Shown one piece after another: positions 49,023 through 56,999 of a DNA stretch of 64,000 bases. This DNA is from DATMER01 sp040349255 (lineage in GTDB: Bacteria; Acidobacteriota; Thermoanaerobaculia; Multivoradales; UBA5704). The first letter of the stretch is position 1. Each line of letters begins with the position of its first letter. The notes beneath the pieces were generated by a model. It was given only the letters and a program-made list of their open reading frames with translations, did no database searches and had not been told where the DNA came from. The stretch is from contig JBEQUE010000121.1 in NCBI GenBank assembly GCA_040349255.1, positions 1-64,000 on the forward strand, given 5' to 3'. A program made the translations under genes and the position numbers.

Positions 49023-49288
49023 GCCTGGGCCGCCGGTGTCTCGGAAGCGCCCGCGCCCGACTTCTTGGCCACCAGGCTGGAGATCGCGTTGATGGAGCGG
49101 AAGTTGTCGAGGTCGAGGTCGTCGTCCTCCACGCGGACTCCGAACTCCTTTTCGACGAAGGCGACGAGCTGCATGGCGAGCAGCGAGTTGACGAAGCCGA
49201 GGGCGAAGATGTCCTCCTCGGGCTGCAAGTCGTGGTTCTTGAAGAACCGCGACAGGAATTCCTTGATCTTGCTCTGGGTCTGGTCCAT
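49019..49288 (-). CDS. fkbJ: FkbJ-like discrete acyl carrier protein
   Basis: 89 residues; ATG preceded by AAGGGA. Carrier fold with the phosphopantetheine Ser in LGFVNSLLAMQLVAFVEKEF; the residue before Ser is Asn, where canonical carriers have Asp, as is common in FkbJ proteins. It would carry the glycerate unit through FkbH, FkbK and FkbI. A C-terminal Ala/Ser/Gly tail of about 15 residues follows. Confidence 0.85.
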   Translation of the reverse strand: MDQTQSKIKEFLSRFFKNHDLQPEEDIFALGFVNSLLAMQLVAFVEKEFGVRVEDDDLDLDNFRSINAISSLVAKKSGAGASETPAAQA

Positions 49289-49311
49289 GTCGATCCCTTT
49301 CCTGGTCCTCC

Positions 49312-50175
49312 CTAGAGGGAGACGCCGTAGTCGTAGAAGCCCTTGCCGTTCTTCCGTCCGAGCAGGCCCGCGTCCACCATCTTGCGCAGCAGCGGGCACG
49401 GCCGGTACTTGCTGTCGCTGTAGCTCTCGTAGAGCACCTCGACGGAGAACAGGATCGTGTCCAGCCCGATCAGGTCGGCGGTCTCGAGCGGCCCCATCTT
49501 GTGGCCGAAGCAGGTCTTGAACAGGCGGTCCACCTGCTCGGCCGTGGCCACGCCGTCGTGCACCAGGTAGACCGCCTCGTTGACAGTCAGCATGAGCACG
49601 CGGTTGGAGACGAAGCCCGGGTAGTCGTTCACCACCTCGCACTCCTTGCCCATCTGGGCCAGGAGCTGCTTGGCGACGGCGATGGTCTCGTCCGTGGTGT
49701 GGTAGCCGCGGATGGCCTCGACCATGGGCTTCAAGGGCACCGGGTTCATGAAGTGCATGCCGAGCACCTTGTCCGGCCGCTTCGTGGTGCCGCCGAGCTT
49801 GGTGATCGAGATGCAGGAGGTGTTCGCCGCGAACACCGCGTGCGGCGGGCAGGCGGCGTCGAGCTGCGGGTAGATGTCCTTCTTGATGTCCCACTTCTCC
49901 ACCGCGTTCTCGATGACGAAGTCGGTGCCGGAGAAGTCGTCGTAGGACTTTGTAAACTTGATGCGGCCGAGCACCTCGTCCGCGTTCACCTTCTGCGCGC
50001 CCTTCTGGTACATGTTGAAGAAGCGCAGGTTCTTCCGGATCTCGTCCTTGGCCTTCGAGAGCTGCTCGTCCGAGACGTCCAGCAGGACCACCTCGTGGCC
50101 GGTCTGGGCCAGGTTCTGTCCCAGTCCGATCCCCATCACGCCGGCGCCGACGACGCCGACAACCCGTAGTTCCAT
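49312..50175 (-). CDS. fkbK: FkbK-like 3-hydroxyacyl dehydrogenase
   Basis: 287 residues; ATG after AGGAGGG. NAD motif VVGVVGAGVMGIGLGQNLA, catalytic GMHFMNPVPLKPMVE and PGFVSNRVLM. It is of the 3-hydroxybutyryl-CoA dehydrogenase family; in this cassette it oxidises glyceryl-ACP to the semialdehyde. It is the first gene of the K-J-I-H run, 358 bases downstream of the GH1 gene. An isolated fatty-acid enzyme is the alternative, but the three neighbours make FkbK likely. Confidence 0.85.
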   Translation of the reverse strand: MELRVVGVVGAGVMGIGLGQNLAQTGHEVVLLDVSDEQLSKAKDEIRKNLRFFNMYQKGAQKVNADEVLGRIKFTKSYDDFSGTDFVIENAVEKWDIKKDIYPQLDAACPPHAVFAANTSCISITKLGGTTKRPDKVLGMHFMNPVPLKPMVEAIRGYHTTDETIAVAKQLLAQMGKECEVVNDYPGFVSNRVLMLTVNEAVYLVHDGVATAEQVDRLFKTCFGHKMGPLETADLIGLDTILFSVEVLYESYSDSKYRPCPLLRKMVDAGLLGRKNGKGFYDYGVSL

Positions 50176-50533
50176 GTCTGTCCCCCTCCTGGAGATTTTC
50201 TTGCACGGCCCCGGGCGTTTCCTGCCCGATTCTGCCCCCGGTTCGCCGTTGGGAGTCTGTCTGAAGCGCGGCGGCTGTCCGCTGCGGCCCGGGAATTCTA
50301 AACGATCGGCGGCCCCCTCGGGCGCGGGGCCGTCAACTCTTAGTGTGCGCCCGGGTGACGAAGTGGGGACACTTGGGAGGGGCCAAGTTGGCCCGATCCT
50401 TGCTCATGGGTATGACCGGCGGTGGGGTCGGCAGCCGGCGACAGCCAGGAGGCTCCCTTGTCATCACACCCCGGCAGTTCCTCGACGGGAGCTATCCCTC
50501 TCGCCGGTCTCACCGCCCTTGTAGTTTTTCCTC
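50176..50533. other. Intergenic region between GH1 and fkbK
   Basis: 358 bases without a supported gene. A 15-base palindrome (GGGCCAA G TTGGCCC) lies at 50380-50394, and the flanking GTGACGAAGTGGGGACACTTG is reminiscent of insertion-sequence ends, without other evidence. The promoter of the fkbKJIH run should be here on the minus strand, but I cannot place it. Confidence 0.35.
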
Positions 50534-51832
50534 TCAGACGGACTTCACCGCGGACATTTCGGACGCCAGCTCGCCGACCGACCGGACCGGGTCGGCCATC
50601 AGCGCCTGGAGATGCGCGACGAGCGGCGTGGCCTGCCAGCGCTCCCCTTCCCCGCCGTCCCAGGACCGGAGCGTGTAGAGGCCGAGGTCGAGCTGGTAGT
50701 CCCGGACCGGCTTCTTGCCGAAGCGGTAGCGCCAGTCGACCATGGTGAACATCGGGAACCAGGTGTAGCCGAGCACGGGCACGCCGCGCTCGCGCAGCCG
50801 GCGGATGGCGGCGACCGAGGTCTCCAGCCAGTGCTCGCGGACCGGCACGGAGCCGCGGGCGCTGGTCTCGGTGATGAGGACCGGCGCGTCGTACCTCTTC
50901 TGGTAGTCCTCGATCAGATGGATGAAGCCGGCGCCGTCCTGCTCGACCGGCCGGAAGCGCAGGCGGCCGCTGCGGCCGACCGAGACCTGCTGGGTGGACC
51001 ACTGGGGGTAGAAGTTGAGGCCGAGGACGTCGAGCGTCTTCTTCTCGCGGGCGATGGCCTTGAGCTCGTCCGGGCCGGCGCCGTTGCGCACCAGCCAGGT
51101 GAAGAGCGGGTGCTCGTGGTCCACCCGGCCGGCGATGAGGTCGTAGGCGAGGTAGCCGCGGCGCTGCTCCTCGACCGCGAGGACCTCCAGATCGGCCCGC
51201 GCCGCGCGCGACAGGCCGGTGGCCTCCACGTGGACCATGAGCGACCCGGGATCGACCTCCTTGAGCGCCTCGACCGTGAGCTGGATCCCCTTGACGAGTT
51301 GGAGCAGGAGGTGGATGTAGCCCGCCTCGCCGCGCAGGTAGGGCGGCCAGAGGCCGCGCTTGCCGCAGAAGAGGGCGTTGACGAGCGGCTCGTTGAGCGG
51401 CGTGTACCAGCGTACGAGACCCTTGTAGCGCTCGGCGAAGGCGCGGGCGTAGACGGCCACGGCGCGCGGGTACTCGGCGCTCGCGAACTCGCGGCGCAGC
51501 CAGAACGGACAGCCGTAGTGCATGAGGTCGAGGACCGGGTTGATCTTCAGCTCCTCGACCATGTAGGGGATCACCTGGTCGGTCCAGCTCCAGTCGAATT
51601 CGCCCGGCAGCTTCTCGACCCGGTACCAGGGGACGCCCCAGCGCAGCGCCCGCACGCCGAGGTCGCGGGCGAGATCGAGATCCTCGCGCCAGTGCTCGTA
51701 GTGGCCGATGAGCTGGTACTCGTCGAGCGCGCGGTGGCCGGGACGGGTCTGGGGGACGAACGTGTCCTCGATGCCGCTGGCCCAGAGGAACTGCGACGCC
51801 TCGGGTCCGGGAAGGAGCGGGTGCCGATTCAC
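50534..51832 (-). CDS. Glycoside hydrolase family 1-like beta-glycosidase
   Basis: 432 residues from a GTG at 51832. TIM-barrel motifs: WYTPLNEP (acid/base Glu), and ITETSARG in place of the usual ITENG nucleophile motif, both in the expected order and spacing, plus LGVRALRWGVPWYRVE near the N-terminus. No signal peptide, so cytosolic. It follows the PLP enzyme by one base (stop at 51834) and was probably co-transcribed with it and perhaps with the fkb cassette. Sugar specificity unknown. Confidence 0.8.
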   Translation of the reverse strand: MNRHPLLPGPEASQFLWASGIEDTFVPQTRPGHRALDEYQLIGHYEHWREDLDLARDLGVRALRWGVPWYRVEKLPGEFDWSWTDQVIPYMVEELKINPVLDLMHYGCPFWLRREFASAEYPRAVAVYARAFAERYKGLVRWYTPLNEPLVNALFCGKRGLWPPYLRGEAGYIHLLLQLVKGIQLTVEALKEVDPGSLMVHVEATGLSRAARADLEVLAVEEQRRGYLAYDLIAGRVDHEHPLFTWLVRNGAGPDELKAIAREKKTLDVLGLNFYPQWSTQQVSVGRSGRLRFRPVEQDGAGFIHLIEDYQKRYDAPVLITETSARGSVPVREHWLETSVAAIRRLRERGVPVLGYTWFPMFTMVDWRYRFGKKPVRDYQLDLGLYTLRSWDGGEGERWQATPLVAHLQALMADPVRSVGELASEMSAVKSV

Positions 51833-51833
51833 C

Positions 51834-52775
51834 TCAGAGCCCTGCCGTGCCCGCTCCGCAGACCACGGCGCAGACCTCGCCTCCGGCCTCCCCTTCCAGG
51901 CCCGGGACGCGTCCGAAGAGCCAGGCGGCGACCGCGGCGGCGGCCGACATTTCGGCGGCGATGCCCAGCTCCTGCCAGAGCCATCGCGCGGCCTCGATCA
52001 TCTCCTCGTCCGTGACCAGGACGATCTCGTCCACCAGGGCCTGCACGATCGCGAGGTTCAGCTCGTCGCTCCGGCGCGGCGCCAGGGTGTTGGCGGCGGT
52101 GGCGATCCGCTCGAGCTCGACCACGCGCCCGGCGCGCACGCTCTCGTAGAGCGTCGGCGCTCCGACCGGCTCCACGCCGATCACCCGGACGCCGGGGATC
52201 AACGCCTTGACCGCCGTCGCGACGCCCGAGATGAGGCCGCCGCCGCCGATCGCGACCACCACGGTCGAGAGGCCCGGCGCATCCTCGGCGATCTCCAGCC
52301 CGACCGTGCCCTGGCCGGCGACGACCACCGGATCCGCGAAGGCGTGGATGTAGGTGAGGCCGTCCCGCTCCGCGGCCTTCAGGGCCTCGCGGTTGGCCTC
52401 GTCCCAGACCTCGCCAAAGCGCACGACCTTGGCGCCCCAGCTCCGGATCTGGTCGGCCTTGGGCTCCGGCGTATTGGCGGGCAGGTAGATGGTGGTGGGC
52501 ACTCCCGCGCGCCAGCCGGCGTAGGCCACGCCGAGCCCGTGGTTGCCGCCGGAGGCCGTGACGAGGCCGCGCCGGACCTCGTCGTCCGGCAGCGAGAGGA
52601 CCTTGTTGGTGGCGCCGCGCGCCTTGAAGGAGCCGCTCACCTGGAGAAATTCCAGCTTCAGCGTGAGCCCCCCGGGACCGCCTCGCCGAAGGGCTTCCGC
52701 CCGCATCATGGGTGTCCTCCGGACGCGCCCGGAAATCCGCCGTTCCGCCTCCCGGATATCCCCTGGATCGACCAT
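51834..52775 (-). CDS. PLP fold-type II threonine/serine dehydratase-like enzyme
   Basis: 313 residues. PLP lysine in SGSFKARGATNK, TASGGNHGLGVAYA phosphate/substrate loop, and the glycine loop AIGGGGLISG, all as in catabolic threonine dehydratase and serine racemase. No regulatory ACT domain. It would deaminate Thr or Ser to an oxo acid, or racemise Ser. The ATG lacks a strong ribosome site. It is followed directly by the GH1 gene. Confidence 0.85.
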   Translation of the reverse strand: MVDPGDIREAERRISGRVRRTPMMRAEALRRGGPGGLTLKLEFLQVSGSFKARGATNKVLSLPDDEVRRGLVTASGGNHGLGVAYAGWRAGVPTTIYLPANTPEPKADQIRSWGAKVVRFGEVWDEANREALKAAERDGLTYIHAFADPVVVAGQGTVGLEIAEDAPGLSTVVVAIGGGGLISGVATAVKALIPGVRVIGVEPVGAPTLYESVRAGRVVELERIATAANTLAPRRSDELNLAIVQALVDEIVLVTDEEMIEAARWLWQELGIAAEMSAAAAVAAWLFGRVPGLEGEAGGEVCAVVCGAGTAGL

Positions 52776-52818
52776 GGCCGCATCGTATCAGGGGTGAAAA
52801 CTTACGCCTCCAACACGC

Positions 52819-52847
52819 TTGACTTACGCCCAGATTACGCCTATGCT
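52819..52847 (+). promoter_or_regulatory. Strong sigma70-type promoter for the XRE regulator gene
   Basis: TTGACT at 52819-52824, 17 bases, TATGCT at 52842-52847: close to consensus. The expected start of transcription is near 52854, where an ATG opens a small reading frame (MLEKAVNTPSLPGNR...) that runs past the hairpin at 52884 and overlaps the regulator start. Confidence 0.6.
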
Positions 52848-52883
52848 TCCTCCATGTTGGAGAAAGCAGTCAACACCCCCTCC

Positions 52884-52912
52884 CTCCCTGGTAACCGCCA
52901 GGGAGCTTTTTT
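52884..52912 (+). terminator. Intrinsic terminator/attenuator in the XRE gene leader
   Basis: Stem CTCCCTGG (52884-52891) and CCAGGGAG (52898-52905), loop TAACCG, then C and six T. It lies between the promoter at 52819-52847 and the gene start at 52928, so most transcripts should stop here unless the hairpin is prevented. The overlapping small reading frame could couple translation to read-through. Confidence 0.65.
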
Positions 52913-52927
52913 CAGGAGACAGGAGCC

Positions 52928-53422
52928 GTGGCCCCATCTGTTCTAGACGGCCTCGGCCAGGCACTGCGCTGGCTCAGAGACCGACAAGGCAAGAAGCAGT
53001 ACCAGGTGGCGGAAGCCGCCGGCATCACCAAAGGCATGCTCTCCGCCTACGAGACGGCGCGTCAGAGGCCCTCGCTGGAGACGCTCGACAAGCTGCTCGG
53101 CACCCTCGGGTGCACGCTGCACGATCTCCACAACGCGATCGAGATCGTGAACGGCCGGCCGGCGGTCGGCCGGACCGCGGGCATGGCGGCGGAGCCCACT
53201 CTCGCGACCGTGACGAGATGGCGCGAGCGCGGCTTTCCGGATCTCTACAGCGTCCTGGGCCACAGCAACCCGCTGCCGCCGGACCTGGAGAGGGCCTTCG
53301 CCCAGCTCCTGGAAGGGTTCCATCAGCTCGTGCGCTACATGCACGCGAACCTGGTCGAGCGCCTGCCCAGGCTGGATCCGCCGGAGCCCATCGACGAAGG
53401 CGAGCCGTCCGAGGATCGGTAG
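52928..53422 (+). CDS. XRE-family helix-turn-helix regulator
   Basis: 164 residues from a GTG at 52928. The N-terminal Cro/C1-type HTH (residues 7-65: LRDRQGKKQYQVAEAAGITK, then GMLSAYETARQRPSLETL) is clear. The C-terminal 90 residues are helical and not recognised (PPDLERAFAQLLEGFHQLV). Preceded by its own promoter and leader terminator and followed by an intrinsic terminator, so it is a single-gene unit. Target unknown; the neighbouring aminotransferase and isoprenoid genes are candidates. Confidence 0.85.
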   Translation: MAPSVLDGLGQALRWLRDRQGKKQYQVAEAAGITKGMLSAYETARQRPSLETLDKLLGTLGCTLHDLHNAIEIVNGRPAVGRTAGMAAEPTLATVTRWRERGFPDLYSVLGHSNPLPPDLERAFAQLLEGFHQLVRYMHANLVERLPRLDPPEPIDEGEPSEDR

Positions 53423-53438
53423 CCCCCTCTTCCCTCCT

Positions 53439-53487
53439 CCCCCTCTCCCCTTGTGCGCCTGCCCTCCGGGAGAGGGGGAATCTTTTT
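53439..53487 (+). terminator. Intrinsic terminator after the XRE gene
   Basis: Perfect 11-bp stem CCCCCTCTCCC (53439-53449) and GGGAGAGGGGG (53468-53478), 18-base loop, then AATCTTTTTT. A shorter relative of this CCTCTCCC/GGGAGAGG palindrome occurs between the HMG-CoA reductase and mevalonate kinase genes (59349-59369). Confidence 0.75.
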
Positions 53488-53502
53488 TCAAGATTGCAGT
53501 GA

Positions 53503-53916
53503 TCAGGGACTGAGACCGACCGCTCGGGCCGCCTGATTCAGGCGGCCGTCGAAGGCGAGGAACTCCAGGTTGAGCCCACGGTTGCGCAGAAAGAGGCAGG
53601 AGGCGAGTTGGACGGCATCGCCTGCGCGAAGGTCGTATCCGGCGATCAGCTCGCGGGCGATCGTGACGACCTGAGGAGACAGCTCGACTTTGATCAGGGC
53701 CTGGAAGTCCTTGCGGACGACGGCCAGCGTCTCGTCCCGGTCCCTCTGGGAGAGGCTTCCTTCCCGGCATCGTCGCGCGAGCGCCGACGCGATTTCGATT
53801 TCGGAGAGGCGGCTCGTGGCGGCAGGCCCTTCAAGCAATCGGTCGCGGACCAGGTCGCTGCCCTGTTCCTCGACGTACTTCTTCACCAACGCGCTGGCGT
53901 CGAAGTAGCGGATCAA
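53503..53916 (-). CDS. PIN-domain toxin (VapC-like)
   Basis: 137 residues. Acidic active site: Asp in MIRYFDASALVKKYV, Glu in RLSEIEIASAL, Asp in DLRAGDAVQLAS and Asp in LAFDGRLNQAA. Family knowledge: RNase toxin of a type II system. Its ATG overlaps the stop of the upstream small gene (ATGA at 53913-53916), the usual antitoxin-toxin layout. Confidence 0.88.
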   Translation of the reverse strand: MIRYFDASALVKKYVEEQGSDLVRDRLLEGPAATSRLSEIEIASALARRCREGSLSQRDRDETLAVVRKDFQALIKVELSPQVVTIARELIAGYDLRAGDAVQLASCLFLRNRGLNLEFLAFDGRLNQAARAVGLSP

Positions 53917-54131
53917 AAGCGGTCGTTCCGGTCTTCCAGAAGGGTTTCGGTGAGGGGCTTGCCGGCGATGCGCAAAGGTTTGAAGGGCGTCAGCGCGCCC
54001 TCGCCCCGGGTCACGAGGCCCTCCGAGACCAGGTCGGCGAGGATGCGTTCCTCCGCGTTCGCCAGGCGCACGCTCTTTGGAACGGACGAGCTCGAAGAGA
54101 CGCGGAGGCGGGTGGGAGTCTTCTCAGCCAT
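53913..54131 (-). CDS. Putative antitoxin partner of the PIN toxin
   Basis: 72 residues (MAEKTPTRLRVSSSSSVPKS...). Size, position and 4-base overlap with the PIN toxin gene fit an antitoxin. The C-terminal half (RIAGKPLTETLLEDRNDRF) resembles the toxin-binding tail of VapB/Phd-like proteins. The N-terminal DNA-binding fold could not be assigned. Confidence 0.7.
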   Translation of the reverse strand: MAEKTPTRLRVSSSSSVPKSVRLANAEERILADLVSEGLVTRGEGALTPFKPLRIAGKPLTETLLEDRNDRF

Positions 54132-54183
54132 GGCTGGCTGATTCTAGCACCGGTACCGGCTTTGCGCGCAAAGTACCAGGAGC

Positions 54184-55464
54184 CTAGACCTCGCCCCCGA
54201 TCGGGTTGCCGGTCGGCAGCATCGCCTTGATCACGCGGGCGAGGCGGCGGATGCCTTCCTCGATGCGCGCCGGCGGGTTGTTGCCGAAGCTCAGGCGCAG
54301 GCAGTGGTTGGCGTGCCGGCTGCCGTTGGCCGCGAAGGCCACGCCGGGCGTGAAGGCCACGTTCTCGGTCTCGACCGCGGCGCGCAGGAGGACGGTCGCG
54401 TCCATCTCCTTCGGCAGCTCGGCCCAGACGAACATGCCGCTCGACGGACGGTTCCAGCGCACCTCCTTCGGGAAGTGCTCCTCCATGGCCTTGAGCATGG
54501 CGTCGCGCCGGCGGCGGTACTCGTCCCGGATGGACTCGATGTGCGTCGGCAGGTAGCCGGACTCGAGATAGCTGGAGATCGTCCGGTGGCTGAAGGACGG
54601 GGTGTCGAGGTCGGCCGCGTGCTTGAGCATGGAGAGGCGCGGCGCCAGCTCCTCGGGCACCACGGTCCAGCCGGCGCGCAGGGCCGGCGCCAGGATCTTC
54701 GAGAAGGAGCCCAGGTAGAAGACCCACTTCTCGTCCAGGGCGCGCAGCGGCGGCGCCGGACGCTTGTCGAAGTAGAGGAAGCCGTAGGCGTCGTCCTCCA
54801 GGATCGGTACACCGTAGGCGCGCGCCAGCTCCACCAGCCGGTGCCGCTTCTCGACACTCATGCTCACGCCGAGCGGGTTGTGGCCGTCGGTGATCACGTA
54901 GATGAAGCACGGCCGCGCGCCGCGCACGAGGAGCGACTCGACCTGGTCGACGTCGATGCCCGTGTTCGGGTCGGTCGACACGGTCAGGATCTCCGGTTCC
55001 TGGCGCTTGATGGCCATCTGGATGCCGTCGTAGACCGTCTCCTCGATCATCACCTTGCCGCCCGGGTCGAGCAACAGGCGGCAGAGCAGGTCCATCGCCT
55101 GCTGCGAGCCCGAGGTGAGAAAGACCTGCTCGGCGCTGCAGCGCACGCCGCGCATGGCCATCAGGTCCACGATCTGCGCCTTGAGCGGCTGGTGGGGGAT
55201 GCCGTACTGCAGCGAGCCCGGATCGGTGGTCAGGAGACGCGTCGTGGCCTGGGCCAGCTCGGCCATCGGGAACAGCTCCGGCGCCGGCAGGCCGACGGCG
55301 AGCGACAGCACGCCCGGACGCACCGCGAGCGCCAGCACTTCCCGCAGTCCCGACTGCGCCATCTTTGCCATGGAGCGGGCGAGACGGAGGTCTTCCCCCG
55401 ACCCCGTCGACCCGCTCGCGCTCGAGGTTTTCCCCGAGGGGCTGTCCTTCATGATGTCAACCAT
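54184..55464 (-). CDS. PLP-dependent class I/II aminotransferase (LysN/2-aminoadipate type)
   Basis: 426 residues from the ATG at 55464 with GGGAG 6 bases upstream; a TTG 18 bases earlier is less likely. Fold-type I motifs: LTSGSQQAMDLL, the PLP-binding DGHNPLG and DDAYGFLYF, and the Schiff-base Lys in LGSFSKILAPALRAGW. It resembles MocR-like/2-aminoadipate aminotransferases without the GntR domain. Substrate unknown; a broad amino-acid transaminase is likely. Divergent from the isoprenoid operon, sharing a 431-bp region. Confidence 0.85.
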   Translation of the reverse strand: MVDIMKDSPSGKTSSASGSTGSGEDLRLARSMAKMAQSGLREVLALAVRPGVLSLAVGLPAPELFPMAELAQATTRLLTTDPGSLQYGIPHQPLKAQIVDLMAMRGVRCSAEQVFLTSGSQQAMDLLCRLLLDPGGKVMIEETVYDGIQMAIKRQEPEILTVSTDPNTGIDVDQVESLLVRGARPCFIYVITDGHNPLGVSMSVEKRHRLVELARAYGVPILEDDAYGFLYFDKRPAPPLRALDEKWVFYLGSFSKILAPALRAGWTVVPEELAPRLSMLKHAADLDTPSFSHRTISSYLESGYLPTHIESIRDEYRRRRDAMLKAMEEHFPKEVRWNRPSSGMFVWAELPKEMDATVLLRAAVETENVAFTPGVAFAANGSRHANHCLRLSFGNNPPARIEEGIRRLARVIKAMLPTGNPIGGEV

Positions 55465-55738
55465 AACGTCTCCCGAAATCAACTGAGGGCCGCCGGGTCG
55501 CTGCCACTACAGAGAGATAGTGCAGCCAGTCGGCGAAAATGCGCCGCTCAGATTCAACAATGTGCAAACGTCATTCAATCGGCCGGCGAGCTGGGCACCG
55601 CGGAGGAATCCACCCTACCCATCCGGCGAAACATCGTAAACCGCAAATGACTTCCCGGCCACTCCCGAAGTGTGACAGGGCTGTTCCAGGCTCCCTGATC
55701 TGTACTACGGAATACGGATGAACGCCGGATGAACCGCC
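55465..55738. other. Intergenic region between the aminotransferase and the isoprenoid promoter
   Basis: About 270 bases with no gene supported on either strand. It is less GC-rich than the coding regions around it and must hold the minus-strand promoter of the aminotransferase, which I cannot place. Confidence 0.35.
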
Positions 55739-55757
55739 CACTTTGCATCGCAAAGTG
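55739..55757. promoter_or_regulatory. 19-bp palindromic operator candidate
   Basis: Perfect inverted repeat CACTTTGC-ATC-GCAAAGTG. It overlaps the -35 element of the promoter candidate at 55743-55772, the position of a repressor site. It lies about 140 bases before the polyprenyl synthase gene. Confidence 0.6.
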
Positions 55758-55772
55758 CTCTTCGCCTAGAAT
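55743..55772 (+). promoter_or_regulatory. Promoter candidate for the isoprenoid operon
   Basis: TTGCAT at 55743-55748, 18 bases, TAGAAT at 55767-55772. The -35 element is inside the palindrome at 55739-55757. The leader to the first ATG at 55896 would be about 115 bases. Confidence 0.45.
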
Positions 55773-55895
55773 ATACCCCATCCGGGAGGAGACCCCGGGC
55801 GTGGAACGATCCAGGCCGGGTTTCGGTTACACTCCACGGCGGCGAAACGGACCCCTTTTCCCGAGCGAACGAGCACGAGGCAAACAGAGCGAGAC

Positions 55896-56999
55896 ATGGG
55901 ATTGTCCACGGCGCGACGCCATGAGGTCCCGGAGGGCTTCCCTGCCCTCCTGGACGGGTTCCGCGAGCGGCTCGACCGCGAGCTGGACGCGTGGCTGGAG
56001 CGCAAGCGCCGGCTGGCGTCCGGCTCGCCGGAGATGCTGGAGCTGATCGACGGCGTGGGCCAGCTCGCGGTCCACGGCGGCAAGCGGCTGCGCCCGGCTC
56101 TCGTGTACCACGCCTGCCGGGCCTGCGGCGGACCGCCCGACGCCGACGTCCTGCCGCTCGCCCTGGCGACCGAGCTTCTTCATACCTACCTGCTGATCCA
56201 CGACGACATCATGGACCACGCCGAGATCCGGCGCGGCCAGCCCGCGGCGCACGTGCGCTTCCGCAACGCCCACCGGGCGAGCGGCTACCACGGCGACGCG
56301 CTCGACTTCGGCCGCTCGGTGGCGATCCTGCTCGGCGACCTCGCGCACACCTGGGCAGTGGAGCTGGCGGCCGGCGCGGCTGCCAGCCGCCCGATACCGC
56401 CGGAGGTGGGCCGCTGCTTCTCGGAGATGAGCGAGGAGGTCATCGGCGGCCAGTACCTGGAGCTGCTCGTGGCCCAGCGCCGCCGCGCCTCCGAGGCCGA
56501 GCTCACCCGCGTGCTGCGCCTCAAGTCCGGGCGCTACACGGCCGAGCGGCCGGTGCAGCTCGGCGCGCTGCTCGCCGGCGCTCCGGCCGAGGTGGTCGGG
56601 GAGCTCTCGCGCTACGGCTCGGCCGTGGGCGAGGCCTTCCAGCTCCAGGACGACCTGCTCGGCATGTTCGGCGACGCCGCGACCACGGGCAAGCCGGTGG
56701 GCGACGACCTGCGCGAGGGCAAGTTCACGTTCCTGATCCACCACGCGCTCGCCGCGGCCGCCCCGGAGCAGCGCGAGGCCCTGGAGGACGCCCTGGGCGA
56801 CCCCGGGGTCGGCGCCGAGGACGTGGCCCGGGTGCAGCGCATCCTGGAGGAGACCGGCGCGCGCGCGAAGGTCGCCGCCATGGTCGAGGAGCGGCTGCGC
56901 GCCGCCCGGCAGGCCCTCGAAGGGCTCCCCGGCCTCCGGCCGGAAGGCCGGCTCTTCCTCGAAGGGCTGCTCGACTACCTCTGGGAGCGCGAGCTTTGA
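55896..56999 (+). CDS. Polyprenyl (geranylgeranyl/farnesyl-type) diphosphate synthase
   Basis: 367 residues. First Asp-rich motif LLIHDDIMD (DDxxD), and second FQLQDDLLG, where the last Asp is Gly, which is seen in some GGPP synthases. GGKRLRPALV and LKSGRYT lysine/arginine motifs for diphosphate binding are present. It condenses isopentenyl diphosphate with allylic diphosphate; chain length cannot be told from sequence by eye. First gene of the isoprenoid operon; its stop overlaps the next start. Confidence 0.92.
   Translation: MGLSTARRHEVPEGFPALLDGFRERLDRELDAWLERKRRLASGSPEMLELIDGVGQLAVHGGKRLRPALVYHACRACGGPPDADVLPLALATELLHTYLLIHDDIMDHAEIRRGQPAAHVRFRNAHRASGYHGDALDFGRSVAILLGDLAHTWAVELAAGAAASRPIPPEVGRCFSEMSEEVIGGQYLELLVAQRRRASEAELTRVLRLKSGRYTAERPVQLGALLAGAPAEVVGELSRYGSAVGEAFQLQDDLLGMFGDAATTGKPVGDDLREGKFTFLIHHALAAAAPEQREALEDALGDPGVGAEDVARVQRILEETGARAKVAAMVEERLRAARQALEGLPGLRPEGRLFLEGLLDYLWEREL

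Noticed and set aside
49019..50206. 395-residue fused frame containing the carrier protein
   Set aside because: The first three quarters are antiphase with FkbK; only the last 89 residues (the carrier protein) are real, with their own ATG and ribosome site.
50340..50470. Riboswitch or insertion-sequence end upstream of fkbK
   Set aside because: Only a short palindrome and a loose resemblance to IS ends; no conserved riboswitch core could be folded by eye.
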